Assembly (NCBI GenBank): GCA_024516035.1
Contig: CM044955.1
Coordinates: 56,137,257 to 56,201,256, forward strand
DNA length: 64,000 nt
DNA from: Bactericera cockerelli
Taxonomy: Eukaryota > Arthropoda > Insecta > Hemiptera > Triozidae
Direction: 5' to 3'
Made by a program: the position numbers and the translations under genes
The notes under the pieces: model-generated
The model's input: only the letters and a program-made list of their open reading frames with translations
The model's database searches: none
Told to the model about the DNA's origin: nothing
In this document: in pieces, positions 20,770-31,883 of the stretch
Layout of the letters: the number at the start of each line of letters is the position of its first letter
How positions within the stretch are numbered: position 1 is the first letter of the stretch

Positions 20770-21130
20770 CCAGCCTCCGTGGCGTAACGGTTCTGACTAC
20801 TGCCCGTAGTCCAGAGTTCCCGAGTTCAACTCCTGGCTGGGGCAGACTTTTCGAAGAAAATTCTGTTCCATCCAAACACGTGAGGCTGGCATTTCCGGCC
20901 CTACCCAGGCTGGGTGAGGTTAATGTGGGTAGCTGGTACGATTCCCAGCGAATGGAGGGTAAAACCCCCGTCCTAATCCAAAATCAAATAGAATCGTTGG
21001 CGTTAGGAAGGGCATCCAGCCGTAAAAAAAATGTGCCAAAACCAATCAACCTCAACCATGAGGTTGATTGGTCGTCGACGTCGACCCTGCTTGAGCAGGA
21101 AAAGACAGAGTAAAAGAAGAAGAAGAAGAA
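20770..21130 (+). repeat. SINE-D copy, full length with 15-bp target duplication
   Basis: tRNA-like head (GTGGCGTAACGGTTCTGACT, GAGTTCAACTCCTGGCTGGG), core with CCCTACCCAGGCTGGGTGAG and GCGAATGGAGGGTAAAACCC, a palindromic GGTTGATTGG region, and a (GAA)n tail. Exact 15-bp duplication GTTAAGAGACTGCTC at 20755-20769 and 21131-21145. About 361 bp. Confidence 0.95.
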
Positions 21131-21193
21131 GTTAAGAGACTGCTCAATTGAAAGTGAAAGCGCAATCTTAACTTTTCTGAACAAAACTAGATT

Positions 21194-21537
21194 CTTCTTC
21201 TTTTACTCTGTCTTATCCCGCTCAAGCAGGGTCGACGTTGTTCAACTTCATGGTTGAGCTTGCTTGGTTTTGGCACATTTTTTTACGGCTGGATGCCCTG
21301 GAACGATTCTATTTGATTTAAAGTCCTGTTAGGACGGGGGTTTTACCCTCCATTCGCTGGGAGTCGTACCAGCTACCCACATTAACCTCACCCAGCCTGG
21401 GTAGGGCCGGAAATGCCAGCCTCACATGTACGGAGGGAACAGAATTTTCTGTGTGAAAAGTCTGCTCCGACCGGGGATCGAACTCAGGATCTCTGGACTA
21501 CGGGCAGTAGTCACAACCGTTACGCCACGGAGGCTGG
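21194..21537 (-). repeat. SINE-D copy, full length with 17-bp target duplication
   Basis: Reverse of the copy above, about 344 bp. Flanked by CTGAACAAAACTAGATT at 21177-21193 and 21538-21554, exact over 17 bp. The two copies form a tail-to-tail inverted pair separated by 63 bp. Confidence 0.95.
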
Positions 21538-21639
21538 CTGAACAAAACTAGATTAATAATGTATTTTTTTATAGTGTATATTTTATAACATCGCTAATGT
21601 TGGCACTTAAATATCACAAAAAAAAGTCGATTTTTTTTT

Positions 21640-22390
21640 TGAACAACTGTGATGGTTGCCCTTGGGCGTCTCCGCCCACCCGGGGGTGCCAATTAAGGGC
21701 GGAAAAGTGTCAGCTCGCAAATAATTTTGATTCCAGGAATTTTTTCTCAATTCCTAGCGTAAGGCCGCAGCAACCTGGCGACGCTTCCGGGCGGAATATC
21801 CGCCGAACGGAGCAAGATAGAATAAAACCAATAGTCGGAAAATCCCTTTAATTTTTTTGTAGAATAAAAATCAAATGTCGATATTAATATATGAACATAT
21901 TTTTCGACCAACTGTGATTGCCGCCCCTGGGCGTCTCCGCCCACCCGTGGGTTGCGTTTTAGGGCGGAAAAGTGTCAGCTCGCAGAGACAAATTCTTTTG
22001 ATTCCAAGAAGTTTTTTCTTAATTCTTACCGTAAGTTCGCAACGACCTGGCGACGCTTCCGGGCGGAATATCCGCCGAACGGAGCAAGATAGAATAAAAA
22101 CCAATAGTCGGAAAATCCCTTTAAATTTTTTGTAGAATACAAATTGAATGTCGATATTTATATATGAACATATTTTTCGACCAACTGTGATTGCCGCCCT
22201 TGGGCGTCTCCGCCCACCCGGGGGCGCCGTTTAAGGGTGGAAAAGTGTCAGCTCGCAGAGACTAATTCTTTTGATTCCAGGAATTTTTTTCTTAATACCT
22301 ACTGTAAGGCCACAACGACCTGGCGACGCTTTCGGGCGGCATACCCGCCGAACGGAGCAAGATAAAAAAAAATCAATAGTCGGAAATATT
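21640..22390 (+). repeat. Tandem array of the 272-bp repeat, about 2.8 units
   Basis: GTCGG recurs at 21834, 22107 and 22379 (273 and 272 bp apart). Each unit carries GCGTCTCCGCCCACCCG, GGCGGAAAAGTGTCAGCTCG, CCTGGCGACGCTTCCGGGCG and CCGCCGAACGGAGCAAGATA. Confidence 0.93.
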
Positions 22391-22915
22391 ATCAACCGAG
22401 CGACACAACCCCTAAATTAATACATGTAAATAGACCGACGAGTGGCAAGAAGATTTGCGTGAAACGACAAGACTAGATATTTGAAAAAAGCCCCTTCAAA
22501 AATAAATTTAAAAAAGAAGATAAAAACAATACAAGTTCTAATATTAGAAATTTTCGGAAGTAAAATAAACTACATATCATACAAAACAAAAAACCTCGTA
22601 TCACCCTCTACTCTACGACACTACCACGAAGTCTCTGTAGCTGCACACGAAAAACACCTCTAGCTAGAGAGACCACGAGAGACCACCGAAAAACAATGAT
22701 TTCCACGATGTGAGTAACAATAAAAAAAAATAAAAAAATCTCCAAATTGCTCATAAATATACCAGTCAATGTTCTTTAAAAGAAAAATAGTATAATTGGT
22801 TAAAATATTAAAGGTATTCATTAAAACAATTACACGGACCTGATTTTGTCCTTGTACTTGTTCGTGTGTATGTGTATGTCCTTCCTATTGTGTGAAATTC
22901 CAGGTGGGTCTCTCT
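22391..22915. other. AT-rich unassigned DNA
   Basis: CGAAAAACACCTCTAGCTAG and duplicated AGAGACCAC are the only structure noted. No gene recognised. Confidence 0.5.
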
Positions 22916-22924
22916 AGCTATATG

Positions 22925-23081
22925 GCGCACATGCACACCCACCCACACACACACATCCATCAACCCACACACACACATCACACACACCACACACATACAC
23001 ACACCCATCCACACACACACCCATCCACACACACACCACATACATACACACACACCCATCCACACACACACACACACCCAT

Positions 23082-23159
<78 letters not shown>

Positions 23160-23160
23160 C
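22925..23160. repeat. CA-rich compound microsatellite
   Basis: (CA)n with CCCATCCA and CACATCA interruptions. The overlapping open frames of His/Thr or Val/Cys are low-complexity artefacts. Confidence 0.95.
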
Positions 23161-23219
23161 CATCATCGCTGTAAATTTCAAAATCCCGAGCCAAATCTAT
23201 CATAGCGGATATTGATAAT

Positions 23220-23765
23220 GTAGCAAACTGGCCCATATTTCGAGAACGGTTTGTCAGAATATGGCAACAAAGGGCTCAAATAAAATCATGTGATGTTCTC
23301 AGACAGTTTTTTAACAATAAAAATACAGGTCCTCGCGATAACTTTTAAGTTCCGTGCTGGAATCTGTAAAAAAACGTGAAAAGTCTAAAAAAAAATGGTC
23401 GAAATTTCAAACATTCTGGCTTCTATCTCGAGAACAATACGTCAGAATATGGCCTAATATGAATTAAATGAAAGCTAGTTTTGTCTAATATGTTATTAAA
23501 TAATAAAAAATATAGGTCCTCGCGACAAATTTTCAGTTCCGCGCTGGAATCTGCTAAAAAACGTGAAAAGTCTGAAAAAAAGGTCGAAATTTCGAACATT
23601 CTGGCTTATATCTCCAGAACGGTACGTCAGAATGTGACCTAAAATGAATTAAATGAAAGATAATTTTGTCTAATGTGTTATTAGATAATAAAAAATATAG
23701 GTCCTCGCGATAGATTTCAAGTTCCAGGGCAAAGACTGTCTTAAAATCGGACCCTTCCTCAAGGA
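23220..23765 (+). repeat. Tandem repeat of about 186 bp, 3 copies
   Basis: AGGTCCTCGCGA recurs at 23329, 23514 and 23699. Each unit carries CATTCTGGCTTATATCTC and ACGTCAGAATATGGCC. No protein-coding signal. Confidence 0.9.
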
Positions 23766-23859
23766 AATACTTGAGGAAGTTCATAACTCAAGGACGGTTT
23801 GGAATTTCGGACTTTTGAAAGTTTTCCTGGTATTTTCCGGCAATTTTACTTGGGGTCGG

Positions 23860-23988
23860 TTCTCATCAATTTTTCGCTATCTCTTACCGTTTCGCCTAAA
23901 CAATTCCTGCACACAAAGCCACAAACCCACAAATCCACAAACCCACAAAGCCCGTCCATATTTCTCATTTATATATAGAGATAAGGTA
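23860..23988 (+). repeat. Tail of the TATCTCTTACCGTTT repeat family
   Basis: CGCTATCTCTTACCGTTTCG, then (ACAAACCC)n-like repeats and TATATATAGAGATA. Related to the 3' half of the repeat at 2257 and 10607. Confidence 0.65.
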
Positions 23989-24810
23989 TAGGAATTTCAT
24001 AGAAATTGAAATTAATATGGACGACACCAGATTTTTTTTATTCTATTTGATTTGTACTTTTATTTTATTTAACGTACATTTGATTGAAAATAAACTGATT
24101 AAAACAGATTAAAAACATTGAATACATATTTTATGTATTTATTTATGTATATAGGACGGAACATATGGGACGGAATCTGGTATTGAAATATTGACGGGAC
24201 GGAATAAGGTGAAAAAAAAGTAAATGGGACGGAATACGGTGACTCCCATTAATTATAACAAACTTGACAAAGGGCGGTACTTATGCTAATGGCATTAAGT
24301 TCAAAAACCCCGAGTAAAATTATAAATAACTATTTAAAATTATACTTCATTATTATTTAAAATTATAAATACCCATTTAATAATGCCAAATTTTCTTGTG
24401 TCACACTCTTTAACCAATTTTTCTTTCTCTCAGGTACTGTGTTCATTTATATTATTCAGTAGGAGCAATTTTCGCACATTTTGGGAATGACTACCTGCAA
24501 AGTCAGGGAATTTTTTAATTAAACCCCCAAGGAGTAAAATAAGAAGCCCCACGGCTCACATAAAGACTTTCATGGGGAAAAACTCGTGAAAACCACAGGC
24601 AAAAAATGTGCTTGTTTATATTTTAACGTCCCTCTGCTTTTGGTAACCATGGCAACAAATTATACCTAATGTCTAAATACTCTTTACCTGCAAATACTTA
24701 ATGAGAGGGAATGCTACATTATTGTGTTTCTGTCTCTTTTTCAACTTCCCTCTCTTTCTCTCTATCTCTACCTAGCTTTCACCTTCTTTTCTTTCCCTGT
24801 TTCTCTTTCT
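23989..24810. other. Unassigned DNA
   Basis: Three short GGGACGGAAT repeats lie at about 24168-24236, and CT-rich sequence starts at 24720. No gene recognised. Confidence 0.5.
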
Positions 24811-25001
24811 CTGTCCCGGTGGCTCAGTGGTCAAAGCGTCTGACTGGTAATCCAGAGGTCGCGGGTTCGAAAACTAGGCGGGACATGACAAGTTATCCTC
24901 CCATTTGAGATTTTGACCACATAATAAGATACGTATATTGGGCTCTTACTGCTGGAATAATGAAACTCATTAGTCCTAATCGAGGCGATATCATTATTAT
25001 T
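24811..25001 (+). repeat. SINE-A copy
   Basis: tRNA-like head CCCGGTGGCTCAGTGG and GAGGTCGCGGGTTCGA, body GACATGACAAGTTATCCTCC, and an ATT tail. It stands inside a CT-rich tract. Confidence 0.92.
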
Positions 25002-25095
25002 TCTCTTTCTCTTTTTCTTCCTCTTGCTCTTTCTCTTTCTCTTGCTCTTTCTCTTTCTCTTTCTCTTTCTCTTCCTATTTCTCTCTCTCTGTCAT
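25002..25095. repeat. CT-rich simple repeat
   Basis: (TTTCTC)n and (TCTT)n pyrimidine tract. Confidence 0.9.
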
Positions 25096-25430
25096 TTATT
25101 ATTTCTTATTCAGAACCGTCTCTAGAATAATTTATTGTCATGAATAGCAAGCGTAATTATTAAAATTAACTTAGCTCTTAGAAATTTAAATTCCAATAAG
25201 AAAAGAGTAATAATCAAGCTCATTGCTTTCTCTAAAACCAACACGAAGGTCAATTAGTACCTATATTGTTTTCAATAGATAATCACAAACAATCAGCCTA
25301 ATTATTCTAACAATGGCCATATCTGATTTGAGTCATTTGAGGTAGAGAAGAAAAAGAAAGGGAGAGTTGGCTGATGAAATATCGGGAAAATAAATTTGAT
25401 AGAAAATAATTGATAAATGGCATTTTCAAG
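25096..25430. other. AT-rich unassigned DNA
   Basis: No feature recognised. Confidence 0.5.
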
Positions 25431-26150
25431 TGGATTAAATTTCTCTGGATAAAATAGCGAGGAAGAGATAGATGAAGGAGAGGAGGAGAGAAAATAATGA
25501 TAAAGGGAGAGAAAGGTGTGGCATAGGGGAAGAGGAAGAGTTAGAGACTGGAGGAGGGAGATGAGGAAGATGATATAAAGAGAGAGAGAGAGAAAGAGAA
25601 GGAAAGGAGAAGAGGAACATTGAAAGAAAGAAACAAAATAATACATAGACAGATAATAATACACAGACGAAATAAACCATAGACAAAATAATACATAGAC
25701 AGATAATAATACATAGACAAAATAATACATAGGCAGACAGTGAGAGAAAATGAGAGAAACGGAGGAAGGAAGAGAGAAGAATAAAAAGATTTAGTTGAAA
25801 GAGAAGGAGAAAGTGAAAGAGAGAGAAAAAAATAAGGAGGAAGAGAAAAAGAAGGAGAAATAGAAATAGTAAGAAAAAAAGAGAAAGAAAGAGATAAATA
25901 GAAAGAGAAAAAAGAGAGAGAGAAAAGAGAGAGAGAAAAAAATGAGAGAGATGTAGAGTAGTTTTAGGGTAAGGTCAAGTAAAAAGATATCGGAAATGTG
26001 AGTGAGAGAGAAAAGAGAGAAAATAAAAGGTAGAAAAAGGTTATAGTGAGTAGGAGATAATTGATAAATGAAAAAAAAAAGTGAAAGGAAGAAAATACAG
26101 GGAGGTTTAAGAAAGACGAAGGGAGAGAAAGAGAGAGGTAAAAAGAAGGA
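25431..26150. repeat. GA-rich purine tract with ACATAGACA repeats
   Basis: GAGAGA/AAGAGG sequence. At 25635-25740 about five copies of AATAATACATAGACAGATA interrupt it. Pyrimidine-strand frames here are artefacts. Confidence 0.92.
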
Positions 26151-26335
26151 TATTGTATCCTGAAGGAGATAGGAGGACATCATCTGGAGGTATCGATCAT
26201 CAGGTGTCACCTCTGAGAACTTTAATTAAGCTCTTCAGTGCCGGGGTCCCAACTTCAGGGATGAGGTAAGTCAAATACAGCTGAAATATCTACCTGTTAT
26301 TTCAATATTATTAACTATTTGTTTAAGGGTTGTCG

Positions 26336-26412
26336 GGGTTTTAACGTCGCTTTGAACTGCATGTTCATAATTATATCATGACATGAGTTTTACTCTCCAT
26401 TCGCTGGAAACT
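26336..26412 (-). repeat. SINE-E tail fragment
   Basis: GGGGTTTTAACGTCGCTTTG, AACTGCATG, TATCATGACATGAGTTTTAC and CTCCATTCGCTGG match the 3' part of SINE-E. Confidence 0.7.
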
Positions 26413-26439
26413 TGACCATCTAATGATTTCTGAGAAAAA

Positions 26440-26515
26440 TTGGATTAGGTAATTGAATTTGTTCTCATATAGTCATGTTTCCCTTATCTAGGTTCGACTG
26501 TATTTTATAAATGTA
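26440..26515 (-). repeat. Possible pogo/Tigger-like MITE end
   Basis: On the minus strand it reads ATACAGTCGAACCTAGATAA then GGGAAACATGACTATATGAG. This resembles CAGTCGA...-ended pogo MITEs and the pair of ends at 52404 and 52753. Confidence 0.4.
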
Positions 26516-26538
26516 TATAGCAGACACCTACATTTGTC

Positions 26539-26714
26539 TGTCCCATAGCTCAGAGATTCTAGATGTCGCGGGTTCGAAACCCAGCCGGGACATGACAAGT
26601 TATCCTCCCATTTGCATTTTTACCACATAATAATACGTCTTGGGCTTACAGCTGGAGTAATGGGACATACTGGTCTTAATCGGGAAGTATAAATAAGGCG
26701 ATATTATTATTACC
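26539..26714 (+). repeat. SINE-A copy with deleted anticodon region
   Basis: TGTCCCATAGCTCAGAGATT, CGCGGGTTCGAAACCCAGCC, body and ATT tail. About 12 bp are missing between the A and B boxes. Confidence 0.88.
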
Positions 26715-27130
26715 AACTACCTACTCAAGTATATAGCGCACTTGTTGACAACAAAAAACTTTCTTGCAAAATAAGAGAGAAAACAACCCTCCCTATTTAT
26801 ATCCTTCGCATTCCGCACACAACAGTACTCAAGAAGGCACCTCTTTTTTCCCACTCTCCGTCACTCAGCTGTAATGAACTTCCAGCCTGGACGGGGCAGG
26901 AGGGACGGTCGACTTCATTTTATAATGGAATATCCTTCCATTATTCTTTGTCTCTTCCCGCATGTTTCTACCGTTCTGTCTCTGGGAACAATCGCTGCTC
27001 TCCCGTATCTGTTGATTTTCATCCCAACCATCATATACCTCCTCATTTTCCTTCTGTATTGTTCTGGAATTTATTGTGCCAGTTAGACCCGAGAATTTTT
27101 TTTAAATCCCGTTTGCACGCAACAATTAAT
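26715..27130. other. Unassigned DNA
   Basis: A 70-codon frame at 26874-27086 reads as a hydrophobic peptide, but I see no homology, splice context or conservation that would support it. Confidence 0.35.
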
Positions 27131-27448
27131 GTTGCAATTAGCTCAGTGGTTAAGCACTGGCTTGCCATGCGGAAGGTCCCGGGTTCGATCCCCCGTGCCA
27201 ACAAATATTTGTATTCTTAATTTGGTTACAATTGTTTGTAAGGGATACCTTCCGGTGCGCTCGTGTTGACCCAGCACCTAAATGGGAAGTATTGTGTCAC
27301 TTCTCGCCCATCAGAGGGGAGGCATACTACGGGATGGGCAGGCTACAACACAGACCACTAGCGTCCACAGTAGCTCCTGTTTTATGGCTACGAAATAAAA
27401 AAGGCTGTGAAACACTCATCTTGAAAAAAATAAATAAATAAATACTCT
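27131..27448 (+). repeat. SINE-G copy, full length
   Basis: tRNA-like head (GCAATTAGCTCAGTGGTTAA, GGTCCCGGGTTCGATCCCCC), linker, then GATACCTTCCGGTGCGCTCG, GACCCAGCACCTAAATGG, CTACAACACAGACCAC, CTGTGAAACACTCATCTTG and an A-rich end. This copy shows that the headless pieces at 3584, 12658 and 54955 come from a tRNA-derived SINE. Confidence 0.93.
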
Positions 27449-28560
27449 TAGACAAATGTTTTTTGTTCTGATACTACAGAAAATTATGTAGGGGAAAGTT
27501 TATAAATAGACTGACTGACTCAATGTTTTTCAGGAGGTTACGACAAGTCTACCTTCCTACGTTCATAATGAAGAAAATTAAATGTGAAGCTTTTTTAACG
27601 GACACAATAATTCATTAATCAATGCAGGTACTTGGAAGTCAAATGTAAGATTACTTAACTGAAAAAAAATTATGTGAAAAACTTTTCTGATTTTTCAATA
27701 CGAAACACCTCGGCTGAGGTGTGAAGAACTCCCTATACAAAAAAGAGATAATCATAATATTATGTGATATCTACATCAAGCTCGCCGGGAGTCCAGCGCT
27801 CGTCAAGTAGCGTCAGCCAACCGGCCTATATTAACACGAAACAGAGTTTATATGTACAATGTACATATTTTGTTTTATTTATTACGTCGCGCGAGGAAGT
27901 AAATTCACCAAATCCAAAAGTCTGAGTTTTGTGAAAATTTAAATACAAAACAATTCTGAGAAAAATACAAAAAGAAGAACTCTCAGACGAAAGTAGGTGA
28001 ATAAAATAAATGTTCTAACCTGCTTACTTGCTAAAGCCGGTAACTTACTTTTAATCTTCTCAACAAAGTAGCCTGCGACATTGGACTAATTCGGCAACAG
28101 GTACCATCCCTACACAATTTTAATTAAAGCGAAAGCTCCTAAAACTCTAAGACGATATTGCTCCTTCAAAATATAATTAAAACCCCTTAATTTATTTACT
28201 GAAAAGACAACGCAGCTCTTTCTTGTATATTTGTATAGGTAGGTAGCATTTTGAATTAATTTAAAAGAAGTCTGGATATTATAATTTAATTTTTTTCAAG
28301 TTGATGTTACAAAATTGTTTTGGGATTATAAAAGAAACACTAACTTTTTTTGCAACAAACAATGAGATTGTTTCATTCAGGACAACGTATCTAATGAACA
28401 AATGGAAGTTTAAATGTACTTTTTATTTAGAGATCTCACATTGCGAGGGCATTGCTCACCTTTGTGAACTTTCAACGAAGTTGTTTTCAGTTCTCTTGTA
28501 GGCAAACTTCTGGACGTAGAATGGGACCGTTTTTGCTCCCAGATGAAGGGAATTAAAAAA
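27449..28560. other. AT-rich unassigned DNA
   Basis: No gene, SINE or inverted repeat was supported over this 1.1 kb. Confidence 0.5.
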
Positions 28561-28562
28561 AA

Positions 28563-28794
28563 TTGAACCGTTGGGAAACTGCAAACTAGCCTGGTAAGAA
28601 ACTGGTCTGCTCCCTGTTCTATGTCCCCCAGCCAGACCTATTATTGTATATAAAAAAATGTATTTTAAAAAAAAAGTTTTCTTAAAATTTATATCTATTG
28701 CCTGCTGCCACCATAAAAGGTCTGGCTGGGGGACATAAAACAGGGAGAAGACCAGTTTCTGGCCAGGCTAGTTTGCAGTTTCCCTCCGGTTTAA
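28563..28794. repeat. Long inverted repeat (about 77-bp arms)
   Basis: Arms 28563-28639 and 28718-28794 pair with few mismatches (CAAACTAGCCTGG against CCAGGCTAGTTTG; CCCCCAGCCAGACCT against AGGTCTGGCTGGGGG). The loop is 78 nt and very AT-rich. The ends read TTGAACCG and CCGGTTTAA. It could be a small MITE or a long RNA hairpin. Confidence 0.88.
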
Positions 28795-29334
28795 TGTCTT
28801 ATAAAGAAAAAGACCAAGTCCTCACAATGATTGATCACATCATAGAAATATTTGGCTAAGGACGAGACAACTTTTCAAGTAAATTTGGCTGAAGACCATC
28901 CCTCACCCCACCTGCAGCCAACAATACGACATGGATAAAACATTGATATATTCCACAAACAGTGCTATTAACCGAACCTAACAATGAACATTTTTCAGGC
29001 ATGTTTTATAAAATACGTGTATCTGTTGTCTGCTACCACACTTATAACAATAGTAAAAACAACAAATATCAAGAACACGGGCAAAACATATGTTCCACAA
29101 ACAGTGCTATTAACCAAACCTAAGAAAACAGAAACGTTTTGTCCATCAGGAACAAGTTGCAGGTATGGTTTATGCTCTGCAATCATGCTCTAATTGGAAA
29201 GCATTAATTTAATAGCAACAAGAGGAAAAGAAAAACGGAGCTTTAACCTTTTCCTGGGAAAGCAAAAAGAGTCTTAAAATTTTCCATTTCCTCAAGAGGG
29301 ACAAGGTGCAGTATACAATTATATTAGTTTGCTT
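28795..29334. other. AT-rich unassigned DNA
   Basis: ATATTCCACAAACAGTGCTATTAACC is closely repeated at 28949-28975 and 29090-29115, an old local duplication. No gene recognised. Confidence 0.45.
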
Positions 29335-29830
29335 TACTTACACATACTTATTATTATTATTATATTATTATGCTTTACTAGGCAACACAAAATATATACA
29401 GTAAGATGCAATGAAATTATAAAGAAAAAAATAAATAGATTGAACAAAGAAATAAGGAAAAAAGAAAAGAGAATAAAGCTAATGTCCTACCTAAAGGGTG
29501 GGGTTATTGTCTGTGGCAATCTCTTCATGGCCTTACATCTCTTACATCCATGGCTATCTATACCTCAGATGACATACATTCATGGCCTCTTCCACTTTTT
29601 GCTACCATGTTTGTCTGCTACATCTTCTTCTGATAGGTTAAGCGCCACCATATCCTTTTTCAGTTAGTCCCACCATTTTGCTTTGGGTATTCCTTTGGGT
29701 AGATGTCCCTCAGGATTGTTTTCCGTACATTCTTAGTTGTTGCTTCTTCTTCCATTCTTAAAATGCGTCATCTCATTCTCTCACTCTTTACTTCTGCTAC
29801 CATATTAGGTTCTTCAGTTTGCTTTATTCT
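29335..29830 (-). pseudogene. LINE 3' end: ORF2 C-terminal remnant plus 3' tail
   Basis: Read on the minus strand from 29830, frames with shifts give ERMR.RILRMEEEA, LRDIYPKEYPK and KKDMVALNLSEEDVADK, resembling the end of LINE ORF2 proteins (RMEE...; a DL..LG..EEDA.DR..W pattern). After 29570 comes the 3' tail, including GAGATTGCCACAGACAATAA, CCCCACCCTTTAGG, AT-rich DNA and (TAATAA)n. That tail is the one found on SINE-F. The clade is not assigned. Confidence 0.6.
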
Positions 29831-30700
29831 GATAAAATTGGTCGCTGAATAAAATGGACTGCTTTTTTAAAATTGTTTGAAATTTTTAGCTGATACAATT
29901 GTGCACAATTGAAATTTGAATTCAATAGATTGAATGCTTATTTTAAGCACTCATAGGATACATTAAAGTAATCGGGTACAAGTGACATCAATAACTGAAA
30001 GAAATTCGTTTGAGTATGAATTTCAATAAGTAATAATTCAAATCCTTTGTATATCCTCCTTTACTTTTCTTTATTTTAAACACAGCAAGTAACACTTGTA
30101 TTGAGCTGATCAAGTTCTGATGAAATATGTATGAGCTCTTCTCTTTGATGACGGCATGAAAATTTCACGCGAGCAACTCCGTAAACACATCGCGTGTACT
30201 TTTCAAAGTAAAAAATAGACATTGTTTGCATACAAAAATATTTTTTAATGCTCAAAACAGGAAGGATATAAAGCTTTTGCAGCTAAAAAGAAAATAATTT
30301 ATAGTACCTATCCGTTATAATTTAGTATTATGCTTTATTTAGACATTTTAAGACTGTCAAATTTAATTTTTAACAATATTGTGTTCATTTTTGTAAAACA
30401 TTTTCTTCTCTATCTCTATCATGACTGCAGTAAAATAAGTAGTGTAGCTTCCAATGACATCATTATCTTCGGATTATGATTTTTTGCGACAGTAATGAAC
30501 CTATTCAATTAGTAACGTATATTTATATGTATTATGTATATTGAATTGTGTAAGTAGGGCGGGTAACTCTTAGATACGGAAGATTTTTGTCAACACGACC
30601 TCAAATTGATCTTGTGCGTCATGTCCTTGTTACTCTAAAAGATATTTTAGCTTTTAATGTAGTTTAAGATTCTTTTAGGACTGATTTTAGTAACTATTTT
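29831..30700. other. AT-rich unassigned DNA
   Basis: No feature recognised. Confidence 0.5.
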
Positions 30701-30960
30701 AGGTGTTATAAAATCAGCCTTAAGAAGTGTTTCAGTTGAGTGTGAGAGGCTGCTCCACATTCACAGAGAGAATCTTTTGTTGTCTCTCCTTACAGAGACA
30801 GCATTTGGGTCTTGAGCGATGTCCATCTTGTTTAGATGGTAGTTGAAGCTACAGTTAGAATGCTAGTATGGAATTCTTATTGTCTCATTCAGGCCATTCT
30901 TTTGCTATTTGGGCGAGTGAGTTAAGATTATTTTCACACTTTTCGCCTGCTAGGAGGTAC
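30701..30960 (-). pseudogene. Possible degenerate LINE ORF remnant
   Basis: The minus-strand translation, across frames, has KMDIAQDPNA and RRDNKRFSL followed by Ser/His-rich residues. It loosely resembles the CxCG..DNQT..H end of LINE ORF2 proteins. Frames are broken repeatedly. Weak call. Confidence 0.3.
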
Positions 30961-31883
30961 ACAAGGAAAAAAACCGTCCCAGTAAAAAGTGAAATGGAAG
31001 AAAAAGTATGTGACCGGGAAGATTAAACCCTCGCCCTGAAGTTCAGTGAAACTTGACCACTTTACAATGGACGCAGTAGAGCGAGAGAGACAGACTGGGG
31101 ACCTGGAGGAAGAGACTAAGTGAAAATGGTCAAATGGAAGCCACGCGAAGGAAAAAGGTTTTCAATAGGTAAATATAAAGAAAATCCAGCCACCCAGAGA
31201 AAAAATCTCTGACCTAAAAGCATGGCATTTCCGGGAAAGTTTTGTCCCTTTGAATAATATTTTATTGGGGACAGAAAGAAGATACTAAGATAGTAAAGTT
31301 TTTCCGGACTCCTCTGTTTGTGTGAAGATTTCCACTTTCCTGATCAGCAATTATGGTGGAATAATTCTGCAAATTTCGAGGAAATTCTGTTTTCTCACGT
31401 CAACTTTTGAAAGAATTGCGACTATTTTGTTGTAGAGGAAATGTTATAATATATTGTTTTGAGGTTTTAAATCTCAAGATAGATGAAAGATAAAAACTTG
31501 TGATGTGTGAAAGTCGACTGGTTGGGTGGTTTGCAAAAAAATGTGACAAAAGTTCGCCAGACATATTTTTTCTCCCTCGAACGTATGAGTTCTAACTATA
31601 AAACTTGACATTTATCAGTCAATAATTGGTATTTACGTAGGTATTATCAATCAAAGAATTGTGTAATCACGGGCAATGAAGTGTACTTAATAAATATAGG
31701 TACCAAAAAGATATTATTTAAATAAGAACAGAAATTAATGTTAAAGTGCTTTACCAGGGAAAAAATGAGACTTTAGGTAAAAATTCAGAGATTTTTTCCA
31801 GCTTAAAACTATAATTTAAAACTGTTAAATTATATCTAAATTAACAAATATATATCTCCCTTGCCTTTATCCCATATTAGCTT
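30961..31883. other. Unassigned DNA
   Basis: No gene recognised. Some GA-rich stretches lie at 31070-31160. Confidence 0.5.

Larger units (their letters stand above)
20391..21600 (+). pseudogene. LINE ORF2 C-terminal remnant (RNase H to Cys-His end)
   Basis: Across shifting frames the translation shows EEADQLAKEG (end of an RNase H domain), WHDEWTNLTENKLQEIKPEN, VSLTRLRIGHT, then DPPPFCDVC...RLTVKHILRDC, the Cys-Cys-His-Cys end typical of I/Jockey-like LINEs that encode RNase H. The coding sequence continues through two SINE-D insertions. Joining 20769 to 21146 and 21193 to 21555 keeps an open frame to a TAA near 21596. Internal stops and shifts before 20500 show it was already dead. Confidence 0.8.

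Noticed and set aside
22808..23236. Frames rich in Cys-Val or His-Thr
   Set aside because: Pure translation of (CA)n microsatellite in different frames.
26874..27086. Small hydrophobic protein gene
   Set aside because: 70 codons, no start context, homology or splice evidence; could easily occur by chance.
29329..29667. 112-codon plus-strand frame
   Set aside because: Antisense to a LINE 3' end and its AT-rich tail.
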